DNA of 64,000 bases from Chitinophaga sp. S165 (GTDB taxonomy: Bacteria > Bacteroidota > Bacteroidia > Chitinophagales > Chitinophagaceae): positions 152,368-216,367 of the forward strand of contig NZ_QGTG01000011.1 of assembly GCF_003182155.1 (NCBI RefSeq), read 5' to 3'. The notes beneath the pieces were generated by a model. It was not told where the DNA came from, made no database searches, and saw only the letters and a program-made list of their open reading frames with translations. This document shows, piece after piece, positions 44,521 through 53,501 of this stretch. How positions within the stretch are numbered: the first letter of the stretch is position 1; every line of letters starts with the position of its first letter. Both the position numbers and the translations under genes were made by a program.

Positions 44521-45441
44521 TCTTATAAAGAACTTCCTTATATGGGCTCTCCATCCAGATGCTGTAGAGTTTAAAAGAATTTGTTGAATTTTGCCCCCTA
44601 ATGAATTGTTTCAATATGCTAAGGGTTTGAGATACAAGAAAGACTATATCCAAAAATGGATGCAGCCCTCTTGTTGCTAACATCGTCTTAATTAATATTT
44701 TCATTTTAACTTAGTGTCGGTCGAAATAGACTACCCCTATATGTTACAGCTGAAGATGAGATCTGCTTATAACAGCTCCAATTTTATAAAACTATGGCCA
44801 GCTAAATAATGCGATTATAGTTTCATAAAGCAATGGTTTATCACAGATTGAGAGTATTTTCTTTATAACCCGATAGCATCTATAATATAGAGACACTAAT
44901 ATTCTGTCAGACACCCAAATTTTTCTTGAATTTGGCCCCCTATAATCGATAACACTATAAGGGCCATCACTTTTTTTTTATTAAACGATAAATTACACCG
45001 AGGTTATAAACAAGAAGACCGGCACAATCCTGCATTAGTTGGAATTTCAATTTAAATAAATAATGCAATATGTCTGAACAACAAAACGGGCCTAATCACA
45101 CCGATATTTACCTGTAAACTAAATCAGAATTACAAAAAATCTAGTGCAAACTAAAACCAGGATTGTCCAACTGAGGTGTAAACCTATTTCAGGGCTAAAC
45201 AGCTTACCGCTGACGGCAGACTGGATGATTCAACCCATGAAACGTGTTTATCGTTTAAATAGAATATGAGCAGATGTGCGGACTTAGGGGATTCAGTTAG
45301 GTTCATTGAAATGAGTTTGTCTAAAAAATATGCGTTTAGAAAAATTCAGCAAATTGGTAGTAGAGATTGATAATATTATTTCCGGAAAAATTTATTATAT
45401 TCACTTACAGTTGCAATATTGTTACGTTAAATCAGACGTTC
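44521..45441. other. AT-rich intergenic stretch with the second repeat array
   Basis: No supported gene in about 920 bp. A hairpin CCAAATT/AATTTGG lies at about 44918-44940. The second 32-bp repeat array is at 45112-45207. The remainder looks like decayed mobile DNA; two short GCCCCCTA motifs occur at about 44593 and 44935. Confidence 0.4.
45112..45207 (+). repeat. Array of three 32-bp tandem repeats (array 2)
   Basis: Units start at 45112, 45144 and 45176. They match, in order and orientation, the last three units of array 1 at 40247-40342, including the divergent last unit that begins GTGTAAACCTATTTC. The two arrays are in direct orientation about 4.9 kb apart and bracket the McrB-like ATPase, the kinase and two small genes. 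Confidence 0.7.
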
Positions 45442-45993
45442 GTGAAATCCTTAATCCGCTTTGCATTTTCAATAAGCTTACTGTTTGTACTGCAAAACGC
45501 ACTTTGCCAGGTTAAGCAGGAACTTCCTCACGAGTTGCTTTCGTTGACAGGTATGCTGTCTAAACCCTTAGTGGATCTGAAAAATAATCTTGAAAGGCCC
45601 ATCAGCCAATCGGATGTTCCGGCAAGAACCTTTAGTCTGTACGAAACCGGATTTTTTATACTTAGGCAACCGGATAGCATATGTGTATTTGGATCAGAAA
45701 TCAGGAAAATAATGATCAGTATTGACGAGGACTCCACTGTTAACGGCGTTTTTGTAACCCTTAGCAAGCAGGATGCATTCTTAATGACTGCCAGTGAAAA
45801 ACTAGGTGCAGAAAATGGAAGATGGAGGTATGAATCCAGCTTTGGATCGTCTGAGCTCACCGAGGACCTCGATCATATCTGGAATATAGGACACTATATC
45901 TTATCTATTTATAATTCAAATGATTACGACGGCACCCCTGTTGATGATAAAGATCAGTACGTAATAACCTTAAGAAGAAAATTGAGCATTTAA
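45442..45993 (+). CDS. Exported hypothetical protein (first gene of a five-gene cluster)
   Basis: The frame is open to 45367, but a GTG at 45442 gives MKSLIRFAFSISLLFVLQNALCQ, a proper Sec signal, for 183 residues. The mature part includes PARTFSLYETGFFILRQPDSICVFGSEIRKIMISIDEDSTVNGVFVTLS and is beta-rich. No family is recognised. It is 22 bp upstream of the O-antigen-ligase-like gene and is probably cotranscribed with it. Confidence 0.6.
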   Translation: MKSLIRFAFSISLLFVLQNALCQVKQELPHELLSLTGMLSKPLVDLKNNLERPISQSDVPARTFSLYETGFFILRQPDSICVFGSEIRKIMISIDEDSTVNGVFVTLSKQDAFLMTASEKLGAENGRWRYESSFGSSELTEDLDHIWNIGHYILSIYNSNDYDGTPVDDKDQYVITLRRKLSI

Positions 45994-46015
45994 GTTTGAT
46001 TAATTTCTCTTATCT

Positions 46016-47827
46016 ATGGCCCCTTCGTTGGTCCGTCAGTCAGGCAAGAACCTGCAGGAAAGGATATTTTTTGCACTATTGCTGATAGGCCTTACCGTAT
46101 TAACGGGGATTAATTACGGCCATACTGCTATTAATATGGCACTGACGGAGAGCATCTCTGGAGCTTTAGTTTCCGCTGTGGTTTTACTGTGCGGCATGGT
46201 ATTATTTGCTAGGAAAAGAGTTGTAAGCGTAACCCTTTCCGATGTCTTTGCTTCAGGGGCAGTTGTATACTTTACTATTCACACCTGTATATGGGGATCA
46301 GACAACATTGCCGGTGGCTTTTTAGTGGTTGCCACCTATTTATATGCACTGATATTACGGTCACAACTTCAGCGCGCAGATACATTTTATAAAATTTCTA
46401 TATATCTGACCGCTGCTGGGGCAATGGAAGCTACACTCGGGATTTATCAGGTAGTAGTTGGTTCAAAAGAGCTCATCAGTGGTCACCCACCTGGAACTTT
46501 TAATAGCCCCGCTATTTACGCATGTTTTTTGGCCATTACTTTCATAGCTGCGCTGTTCGTACTAAGTACACCGTATTATGCCGCCTGGAAACCAGTGGTT
46601 AAAAGTTGGATAGCGGGAATATTGCTAACAGTAATGGCAATTGCACTCGTTTTATCAGGGTCCAGGGCCGCAGGGCTGTCTTTGATAGTCGCTCTATTCA
46701 TATTCGTTCAAAAGAAACTGATTGTTTTACAGCTGCCCAGTTTGAAGAGCATACGAACTGCGGGGATGGTATCGCTTACTACTATCATGTTGACTTTCAT
46801 CTGGGCCTTGATAAAGGTAAATCCGGATTCGCTCAGGGGCAGGCTATTGATATGGAAAATTACTTTACAGATGGTTAAAGAACATCCTTTTACGGGTGTA
46901 GGTGTAGGTAATATTAATTTCGCGTATGCAAAGATGCAGGCACGGTATTTCTCTTCGACCAGGAGTGGGTATGAGCAATTGCTGGCAAGCCTCACACAAG
47001 AAACTTATTCAGAACCGCTTCGTTTGTTAGCCTGCTTTGGTTGGGTCGGTTTCGCACTGGTACTAATCTCATTGGTTCTCGTCTTTTCATCAGGGAAAGA
47101 TACCTCTTCCATCTGGACCGATACCGACATGGAGAACATGGTGAATGCACAGTTATGTTTTATTGTCTGTTTTTCATGCTTTAGTTTCCCGTTTTCAAAT
47201 ATAGTAATTACACTCCTGGCCATCCTTTTTCTGTCCATAAAATTAAAAAGTAACCGGCAGATTTTCGGTTTCATGATCAACAAACCAATCGCACTGCTGC
47301 TTATATCAATTACGCTGATAACGGGATTGGTCAATCTGGAAAGAGCATATTGGATGAGTAAATGGCGCAGTATATCGATAGCCAGGTCATCCAGGCCACC
47401 TCAGTTAAACAATACGTCCGATTTCACCCATTATTATTCACATCTTAAATGGAATTCCTATTTTCTATACACCTATGGTATTGACCTTTATAACAACGGC
47501 CAATACCAGTATTCTTTAGACGTACTGGAAGCGGCCGCAAGAAAGCAGCCTAACGCTGACGTGTTTCTCTATATCGGAAGTTGCTTTGAGCAGTTGGGCG
47601 ATTATGGCCGTGCAGAATCGACGTATTTGTTCGCAGCTCGTATGCTGCCACATCACTTGATGCCTAAATACCGCCTGCTGACACTTTATGAAGATTGTAA
47701 CCAATGGGTGAAGGCAGTATTTGTAGCGAAGGAGATTCTTGGCATGAATGTGAAAGTTCCCTCCAAAGTGACCAACCAAATTAAGGATTATGCAAGGTCT
47801 TTTTTGCATAAAAGAAGTATCATTTAG
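46016..47827 (+). CDS. O-antigen ligase-like (Wzy_C) membrane protein with C-terminal TPR
   Basis: This 603-residue protein has about eleven predicted membrane helices in the first 440 residues. It has the Wzy_C/O-antigen ligase motifs HPPGTFNSPAIYACFLAI, VLSGSRAAGLSLIVALFIF and VKEHPFTGVGVGNINFAYA, then a large loop with conserved TQETYSEPLRLLACFG. The C-terminal 150 residues contain TPR-like helices (YTYGIDLYNNGQYQYSLDVLEAAARKQPNADVFLYIGSCFEQLGDYGRAESTYLFAARM). Such proteins link sugars or modify surface proteins with glycans. No glycosyltransferases are nearby. It stands with exported proteins, so glycosylation or attachment of one of them is a possible role. Confidence 0.82.
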   Translation: MAPSLVRQSGKNLQERIFFALLLIGLTVLTGINYGHTAINMALTESISGALVSAVVLLCGMVLFARKRVVSVTLSDVFASGAVVYFTIHTCIWGSDNIAGGFLVVATYLYALILRSQLQRADTFYKISIYLTAAGAMEATLGIYQVVVGSKELISGHPPGTFNSPAIYACFLAITFIAALFVLSTPYYAAWKPVVKSWIAGILLTVMAIALVLSGSRAAGLSLIVALFIFVQKKLIVLQLPSLKSIRTAGMVSLTTIMLTFIWALIKVNPDSLRGRLLIWKITLQMVKEHPFTGVGVGNINFAYAKMQARYFSSTRSGYEQLLASLTQETYSEPLRLLACFGWVGFALVLISLVLVFSSGKDTSSIWTDTDMENMVNAQLCFIVCFSCFSFPFSNIVITLLAILFLSIKLKSNRQIFGFMINKPIALLLISITLITGLVNLERAYWMSKWRSISIARSSRPPQLNNTSDFTHYYSHLKWNSYFLYTYGIDLYNNGQYQYSLDVLEAAARKQPNADVFLYIGSCFEQLGDYGRAESTYLFAARMLPHHLMPKYRLLTLYEDCNQWVKAVFVAKEILGMNVKVPSKVTNQIKDYARSFLHKRSII

Positions 47828-47852
47828 CAATCACGATTAAACCCAAAATTTC

Positions 47853-49094
47853 ATGAGAAAAAAAGTCTTAGTAGTCGTCCTTTTTATCGGCGTTCTGGCA
47901 ACCGCTGTATTCGTCGCCTGCAACAAAAAGGACAGTATTTCAAAAGAAGCCGCACAACCTCAAAAGTTCCCCGATGTCCAGGCATGGTTTATGCAAACGA
48001 TCACCACCGAATATGCCGCTACAGAGGCTAAAGTAATGAGTGGTGAAATCCCCGGCAAGAAATTACAGTGGAACGATGGCATAACATACCAAAAGGACAG
48101 CACCATCGTTTATCAGATCCCATTTTTTTCTAAAGGATTAAGGGCCTATGAAATCTCCGACACGAATGCAAAAGCAAGATTGCCGTTGAATATTCTTGAT
48201 AAAGTGGGATACCGGTACGTTGTTTTTAATAAATATAGGACTGGCGTTACCAGCTTTGCTCTAATGACCATTAAAGGCGATAAAAGCTATCTGCAACGGC
48301 ATAATCATTCGCTGGAAGGTGTTAATTATCGTTCAGTGACAGCCGATTTTTCCGGATACATATTGTTTCATACCTGGGATGAACACTTTATTATTGGATG
48401 GCGCTATCAGAATGGTAGGCCCGTGTCAGGGATCTATCCGACAACATTTCAGGTTAGTGGCCGGATAGTTGATAATAACAATGTCGCTGCAGATGAAAGC
48501 TGCCGTACTTATGTGTTGGACCAGTGGTGTCAAGATTGCACGGACTATTACACGAACGGTGAGTACACGCATACTGTGTGCCAGCCAGCATTTATCTGTG
48601 GAAGTGAAGTAGTAACTACCTGTTCCGAAGTAGGGCCTCCGCCATCTGGCGGTTCTGGAAGTTATCCTTCTTATTCTTTGGGAAATGGTGATCCTGTCCT
48701 TTGTCCACAAATTTTTGCCATGAAGCTTGTTGGCAATTCTTATACCGGGGCCATCAGAGGCCTTGGAGTTAGCTTCCTGCCGGATAATGGTGGCGGATCG
48801 CCATTGCTATTTAACTGGCAAAAGTTTTGTGTCACCATCCCGAAATATGGCATAGGCCCAGAGGCTGCCTCCGAAATATTCAGGGAAGCTTATAACAAAG
48901 CCTGCAAACAAACGGAGCTGGCCCTAGAAGCAGGCATGCCACCGCAAGGCGCCAAGACGGCACTTTATTTTAAAGAAACTCTATTAACGAATTTAAAAAA
49001 ACACAACGTAGCGGCAACGTTTAGCGAAGGAGAAGCGACTTGCTCAGGCAACATTCCGGTAACTACTGCAAAATATGGCCCCAACTGCCAGTAA
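47853..49094 (+). CDS. Cysteine-rich lipoprotein of unknown function
   Basis: The protein has 413 residues. The N-terminus (VLVVVLFIGVLATAVFVACNKKDS) is a lipoprotein signal with lipid Cys about 23. The middle contains a cysteine cluster (CRTYVLDQWCQDCTDYYTNGEYTHTVCQPAFICGSE...TTC, about residues 215-260) and then a Gly/Ser/Pro-rich linker (GPPPSGGSGSYPSYSLG). The C-terminal 120 residues include a helical stretch. I have seen no defined family. It follows the O-antigen-ligase-like gene by 25 bp and is the most likely substrate or surface product of the cluster. An 18-bp-stem terminator follows. Confidence 0.7.
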   Translation: MRKKVLVVVLFIGVLATAVFVACNKKDSISKEAAQPQKFPDVQAWFMQTITTEYAATEAKVMSGEIPGKKLQWNDGITYQKDSTIVYQIPFFSKGLRAYEISDTNAKARLPLNILDKVGYRYVVFNKYRTGVTSFALMTIKGDKSYLQRHNHSLEGVNYRSVTADFSGYILFHTWDEHFIIGWRYQNGRPVSGIYPTTFQVSGRIVDNNNVAADESCRTYVLDQWCQDCTDYYTNGEYTHTVCQPAFICGSEVVTTCSEVGPPPSGGSGSYPSYSLGNGDPVLCPQIFAMKLVGNSYTGAIRGLGVSFLPDNGGGSPLLFNWQKFCVTIPKYGIGPEAASEIFREAYNKACKQTELALEAGMPPQGAKTALYFKETLLTNLKKHNVAATFSEGEATCSGNIPVTTAKYGPNCQ

Positions 49095-49096
49095 CG

Positions 49097-49137
49097 AAAA
49101 TTAAACCTGTGTATATTACATACACAGGTTTAATTTT
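49097..49137. terminator. Strong hairpin between the lipoprotein gene and the next gene
   Basis: An 18-bp perfect stem: 49097-49114 pairs with 49120-49137 around a 5-nt loop (ATTAC). The stem ends in AAAATT/AATTTT. It may partly separate the first three genes from the last two, although the next gene starts only 20 bp later. Confidence 0.75.
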
Positions 49138-49156
49138 ACACATTAAATAATTGCTA

Positions 49157-49804
49157 ATGACTAACGAACAAATTTCTGAGCTTATCCGGGCTGCGCATTC
49201 GTATTATCCCATTGGTTTTGCTGACTACAGTGATATGTACACCGGCAAACAAGCGTGGCTCCAAGTACTGGAGAACAAAATAAACAATTTAGATTCCGCG
49301 CCCCCACTAGAGTGGGTTGGTCTTGTTGATGCGTTGCGGCGACGGTACGGGGCTGATAATGTATTTGACAATGCCTTCCGTCAGTTTCCTAGTTATTCGC
49401 TAAGTGTAATACTGTCAACCCACATTCAGGTAGACAATATTAGTTTTACTAGGAGCATGATAACAGATATATCACTGCTTTGCAAATGTTATACAGTCTT
49501 TTTTGAGGACCGGTATGTGGTGAAGGCCTATGCCGACTATTCTGGCAGCGTAATGGATACGTCCTTCACCGTGCTTTTTACTTTATCGGACAAGGAAACT
49601 GCTGAAACATTGGCCTCTGTGCAGGAGTTAATATCTACCGCTTATTCTGGCTATGTATACGTTTCGCACCACACGTTGTTCGACATAAAAATCTCCGGTA
49701 GTGAGCCTTATCACGTTCCTTTCCTGGTCGACAGGCAGTATACAGTATATGACCTTCTCATGAGCGATGGGTATCATTTATCAGTGCCCAGGGTTCTTAT
49801 TTAA
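49157..49804 (+). CDS. Hypothetical protein
   Basis: Start at ATG 49157 (MTNEQISELIRAAHSYYPIG), 215 residues; the frame reaches a TTG at 49151. The body is mixed alpha/beta: TGKQAWLQVLENKINNLDSAPPLEWVGLVDALRRRYG, then YSLSVILSTHIQVDNISFTRSMITDISLLCKCYTVFFEDRYVVKAYADYSG. No signal peptide and no known motif. It lies 6 bp upstream of the transglutaminase-like gene and is probably translated with it. Confidence 0.62.
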   Translation: MTNEQISELIRAAHSYYPIGFADYSDMYTGKQAWLQVLENKINNLDSAPPLEWVGLVDALRRRYGADNVFDNAFRQFPSYSLSVILSTHIQVDNISFTRSMITDISLLCKCYTVFFEDRYVVKAYADYSGSVMDTSFTVLFTLSDKETAETLASVQELISTAYSGYVYVSHHTLFDIKISGSEPYHVPFLVDRQYTVYDLLMSDGYHLSVPRVLI

Positions 49805-49810
49805 ACAACC

Positions 49811-51310
49811 ATGCGTTATCCAGCATATGCAGCAGTCATCCTTTCAGGTATCTGCCTGGCCTCTGGCCTCCTGGTGAGCTCTCTCCGGAGCAGAGGGAAG
49901 GAAGATTGGATTAGAAAAGCCCAACTTGACTCAGTGAAGGCATCTTCATTACAATTTTTATTGGATCATAGCGAAGGACTTCTAAGTTATCAGCCCTCCA
50001 TTGATTCCTTCTTGCAAGATAATCCTGAACAGCAACTACCCTTTATCGTTTCCCATATAGTAGATGCCCATGAAGCTTGCGGGCGGCGGCTTGGAAAAGG
50101 GATTAACAGGGAGGTTTTTCTTAACTATGTGCTCCCCCACAAAATATTTTCAGAGCGGGCAGAAAACTGGCGGGCTGCGGTAAGAAAGGAATATAAAGAA
50201 TTACCGGCTGTTCCCGATAGCAGTGATTATATCCGCTACACCCGAAAAATTGTGGACGATCTTAAACACTGGTTCAGGTTTAGCTCCAAGGTAGGGGCGG
50301 TCTATAGTCTCACCTATTCTGATCTCCGGAACCGTGGAAAAGGAGATTGTATCTCCGAATCTCTGTTGGGCGTATATACGCTCAGGAGTCTGGGTGTCCC
50401 GGTTGCGATGGATTTCACTTGCTCATTCGGAAACTTCGACGGATCGATGCACATGTGGAACAGTATTGTTTACAATAATCACCACTCCGTTCCATTTATG
50501 GCCGCGGAATCTTACCCTATGGAATATGATCCTTTTGCTATTGTGCTTGACAAAAGCCATCCTGACCTGACTACGTATAAAAGATGCGCGAAGGTCTTCC
50601 GCCGCACCTATAGCCTTCGTTCAGATGGTGGCAACCCCGTGAATTCCTCCCTCGAAATGCCAGAAATTCTGAAAGATAATCGCTTTACTGATGTTACCGA
50701 CTCATATCTGAGTGTATCTGACATTCGATATTCAAATCGGTTAAAATGCTTGGTGCGTGCTCCCGGCTATATCTGCGTTTATAACAACGATAGCTGGAAG
50801 CCTGCCTATTGGAGTGTTACACTGCGTGAAGGATCACTGCTTTTCCCTAAGATGGGCAGGGAGCTGCTATATATGATAGCAGCCAGTAATAATGGGCGCA
50901 TAGTGCCTCTCTCCCATCCGTTTATACTTACTAAAGAAGGTAAAATCCACCAGCTCGATGGAAAAGGCAACACCATATCCAGCCTACCTATAGTGTCACT
51001 TGCCTCTCCTATACAGATGCAGATGGACACGATGGCCCGAATCACAGACAAACATAATTTTGATAAAATAATGAGAAATATAGCTACAGAGAAAATAGTG
51101 TGTAAGCCTGTAGTTGGAGATGAATATACGCTTGCTATATGGAGAGACAAATGGGTAATTTTCCAGAAACAAGTTTGCACATCCACGGGGCTTTACTTTC
51201 AAAATGTTCCCACTCAAGGTCTTTATAAAATTCTTTTGCCAGGCAGCCAAGGGAAGGCAACAAGGGTATTTACCTTTGATAACAGTTTTTGGGCGCAAGT
51301 TTGGCTTTAA
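49811..51310 (+). CDS. Exported transglutaminase-like superfamily protein
   Basis: The protein has 499 residues with an N-terminal hydrophobic signal (YAAVILSGICLASGLLVSS). The transglutaminase-core motifs are present: Cys in KGDCISESLLGVYTLRSLGVPVAMDF (about residue 178), His in GSMHMWNSIVYNN (about residue 214), and Asp in YDPFAIVLD. The C-terminal 200 residues are beta-rich and unrecognised. In this superfamily the Cys-His-Asp triad performs proteolysis, amide cleavage or crosslinking. The cluster of exported proteins around it suggests processing of a surface protein. The gene ends the operon; no clear terminator is visible. Confidence 0.78.
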   Translation: MRYPAYAAVILSGICLASGLLVSSLRSRGKEDWIRKAQLDSVKASSLQFLLDHSEGLLSYQPSIDSFLQDNPEQQLPFIVSHIVDAHEACGRRLGKGINREVFLNYVLPHKIFSERAENWRAAVRKEYKELPAVPDSSDYIRYTRKIVDDLKHWFRFSSKVGAVYSLTYSDLRNRGKGDCISESLLGVYTLRSLGVPVAMDFTCSFGNFDGSMHMWNSIVYNNHHSVPFMAAESYPMEYDPFAIVLDKSHPDLTTYKRCAKVFRRTYSLRSDGGNPVNSSLEMPEILKDNRFTDVTDSYLSVSDIRYSNRLKCLVRAPGYICVYNNDSWKPAYWSVTLREGSLLFPKMGRELLYMIAASNNGRIVPLSHPFILTKEGKIHQLDGKGNTISSLPIVSLASPIQMQMDTMARITDKHNFDKIMRNIATEKIVCKPVVGDEYTLAIWRDKWVIFQKQVCTSTGLYFQNVPTQGLYKILLPGSQGKATRVFTFDNSFWAQVWL

Positions 51311-51684
51311 TAACAATCATGCAAGGGCTTGTATCCATTATAGGGCGCATTAGCCCATCATCATATCTCAATATTTTAAGTATATCTTCGAAATATTGCG
51401 AAGAATCCCAGAAGGCGGTGCTTTGACGACACTTTCATACCCCCCGCTTTCTCTTGTAGCAATCTATACGTTTTGTAATGCCTCCGCACAACGGATGTCT
51501 GTCAACGCGACCGGTGCCGCAAGGATATCCTAGTCATTAAGGAAAGGCCTGCATGCTACTCAAACACACAGCTTCAAGCGCCAAGTAATAACGCAGCAAT
51601 ACCATTGTCTGCGCTAATCAACGTGTTGGCTTGTGTATAGTTGGTACTAAGATTATTTTGTAAGCAAAATACTATTCAAAGTAT
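51311..51684. other. Intergenic region between the exported-protein cluster and the ImmA/IrrE gene
   Basis: No gene is seen in 374 bp between convergent transcription units. I find no strong hairpin or repeat. The sequence composition is mixed and there is no recognisable mobile-element end. Confidence 0.4.
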
Positions 51685-52482
51685 TCATTTATCAAACCAG
51701 AGAATACTAATCACATAACCATAGCTATCTGAATAATAACACTGTTCGTGCATTTTACCGGATACAGACCATTTATCATAAAACCAGATTGAGGGGTCCA
51801 TCTCTTCTGGTTTGGTATATTTTATTTGTCTATCAGAATAGAACTCTCCCGCAATGGTTGTTGATGGAAGCGTTTGCCCTATTTTAAAACGGAAAGCCCA
51901 ATCAGGAAAATCCACACTTTTTCTATACCACTTCACAATATTGTTTTGTGAGAATACCACGCAAACCGAGTGCGTTCCTATTTCGCAGAACCTCTGAACT
52001 GTTGATAGAAAACTTGTTTGAAATTCCTCTGAGAGCTGTATGATTGTGTCTGCCGAAAATTTTCTTGGCGTTTTAACTGCCCGAAAGCGTTGAGCTGGCA
52101 TTAACAGAACACTGGCGAAGTGGTCTGCTTCTCTCTCCCTGGGATCACTGCGGTTAACATCAAACTTAGAGGCGTGTAGAAATTCTCCACAAGCAATACC
52201 CCGTTGGTGTTCGTCAATAATGTAATGCGCAAGTTCATGGGCAAGAGTAAAACGGCCTTTTCGAGTTCCCTGTCCATTGCCTCCGTCATTATCAATATGT
52301 ATATGCCAGTAATTACCGTCCATCACCAGCATACCATCAAAAGCATTTTCATAGCTGTCATAACTGATCTGTAGGTCTTCCATATCCGCTATAGCATCAA
52401 GACGTGTAATATTCCGAGTGCGAAATATGGATGCACTATATTCGGCCAGTTCACTCAGTTTTTTCTTCGTTGGTTCTGTCAT
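51685..52482 (-). CDS. ImmA/IrrE family metallo-endopeptidase (CapP-like position)
   Basis: This 265-residue protein has the zinc peptidase motif RFTLAHELAHYIIDEHQRG (HExxH at about residues 88-92) and a downstream ERE-x-DHFAS segment (EREADHFASVLLMP, the third zinc ligand region). ImmA and IrrE cleave a repressor or regulator to release a stress response. No N-terminal HTH is fused. It is third in an operon with a sigma-factor-like protein and a small protein, its start overlapping the small gene by 32 bp. The operon is divergent from CBASS. The location matches CapP, the peptidase that cleaves the CapH repressor next to many CBASS loci, but no capH gene is present here. Confidence 0.88.
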   Translation of the reverse strand: MTEPTKKKLSELAEYSASIFRTRNITRLDAIADMEDLQISYDSYENAFDGMLVMDGNYWHIHIDNDGGNGQGTRKGRFTLAHELAHYIIDEHQRGIACGEFLHASKFDVNRSDPREREADHFASVLLMPAQRFRAVKTPRKFSADTIIQLSEEFQTSFLSTVQRFCEIGTHSVCVVFSQNNIVKWYRKSVDFPDWAFRFKIGQTLPSTTIAGEFYSDRQIKYTKPEEMDPSIWFYDKWSVSGKMHEQCYYSDSYGYVISILWFDK

Positions 52483-52798
52483 TTCCTTCTTCAGGTTTCT
52501 TATGGTTTTTCTTCATTTTATCCAATATGTGCTGAGGGATGCTACCGTTACCATTCCGGGCGGCCATGCGTAGGTTATCAAAACTGTTATCATTAATTCC
52601 ACGGATAGGAAGCTGCTTTCTTGGCTTATTACCCAGTACGACTTCAGGATCGATTAACTCCTCTTCAGGAATAACTATATCTGCATGGAGACGTTCAAAG
52701 CGGGCAACTTCTCCGTGTGAGGTGGGAAATAGAAAACCCAAGGATGCCATCCATACATGAATGTTACCTGGTGTTATTGCTGTTTTATTTGTTGCCAT
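52451..52798 (-). CDS. Small protein between the sigma factor and ImmA/IrrE peptidase
   Basis: A 115-residue protein (MATNKTAITPGNIHVWMASLGFLFPTSHGEVARFERLH ...), overlapping the sigma gene by 14 bp and the peptidase by 32 bp. The N-terminal part has an alternation of hydrophobic and Glu-rich segments, ERLHADIVIPEEELIDPEVVLGNKPRK; the C-terminus is a highly charged, probably disordered tail (KKNHKKPEEGNDRTNEEKTE). No known family. Its place suggests an anti-sigma factor or a substrate or adaptor of the peptidase. Function is inference. Confidence 0.72.
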   Translation of the reverse strand: MATNKTAITPGNIHVWMASLGFLFPTSHGEVARFERLHADIVIPEEELIDPEVVLGNKPRKQLPIRGINDNSFDNLRMAARNGNGSIPQHILDKMKKNHKKPEEGNDRTNEEKTE

Positions 52799-53483
52799 AA
52801 ATTTTCAGTAGTTGTTCAATCTGTACGTTTGCCTCTTCCTTGTATTTACGAATGGTAGTCTGAGCTAACCCTGTCTGTTCCCGCAGCTTTTTCAGAAGGT
52901 GGCGGGGCAGATAGTACTGGCGCGGCTTGCCGTCCTCAGTACGTTCCCGCCTGTATAAATCGAGTTCATACTGCTTATAAGTAAGATAGATAATTTTGTG
53001 CTTGTCTGACAATCTGGATAATACCAACTTTACTACTTCGTGCTGCTTCCGCAGAGTTGCTAGACGCTCAGGATCTCCTACAATATCATCAATATCGGGG
53101 AGGTCGTAAGCGAGTTCTTCAGAACCATCAAAGGGATTATCATCGGTTTCATTCCTGTGGAAATCCACCATCGTTCTGCTTGCCGTAATGGCAAGATAGT
53201 ACTTTATGCATGCATCGAGGTCCGGGGAACTACATTTATCTGTTCTGAACGTTTTTGATGTCCTGAACTTCCGGAATGTTTCTTCTGCAATCTGGTCACC
53301 GACATCAATATCGTAACCATAGTTGGAAGCAACGCTTCTACATAACTTCTGCACAAATACGCGGAATCTTAAAATAAACGCCCTGAATGCATCATCCGCC
53401 GAAACCTGATCACCTGGGCCGCTAACCATCATGTATTCAACGAGGTCAGCCGTTGGTTCTGCCTGAAATTCTTGCCAGCTCAT
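52785..53483 (-). CDS. Sigma-70-like RNA polymerase sigma factor
   Basis: The protein has 232 residues. Region 2-like sequence is DACIKYYLAITASRTMVDFHRN (core/-10 recognition helix) preceded by GDQIAEETFRKFRTSK. Region 4-like sequence is LPRHLLKKLREQTGLAQTTIRKYKEEANVQIEQLL, an HTH with the typical sigma-factor spacing; an acidic linker (DDNPFDGSEELAYDLPDIDDIVG) joins them. It has the size of an ECF sigma factor but a longer linker. It is the first gene of a divergent operon with a small protein and an ImmA/IrrE peptidase, next to CBASS, so it may transcribe CBASS once released by peptidase action. That is inference. Confidence 0.82.
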   Translation of the reverse strand: MSWQEFQAEPTADLVEYMMVSGPGDQVSADDAFRAFILRFRVFVQKLCRSVASNYGYDIDVGDQIAEETFRKFRTSKTFRTDKCSSPDLDACIKYYLAITASRTMVDFHRNETDDNPFDGSEELAYDLPDIDDIVGDPERLATLRKQHEVVKLVLSRLSDKHKIIYLTYKQYELDLYRRERTEDGKPRQYYLPRHLLKKLREQTGLAQTTIRKYKEEANVQIEQLLKIYGNK

Positions 53484-53501
53484 ACAATCGCTATGGTGTA
53501 T

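Noticed and set aside
44510..44704. 64-residue minus-strand frame in the AT-rich gap
   Set aside because: No recognisable domain, and it overlaps the end of the gene at 44113-44520; it may be a decayed mobile-element fragment but cannot be shown.
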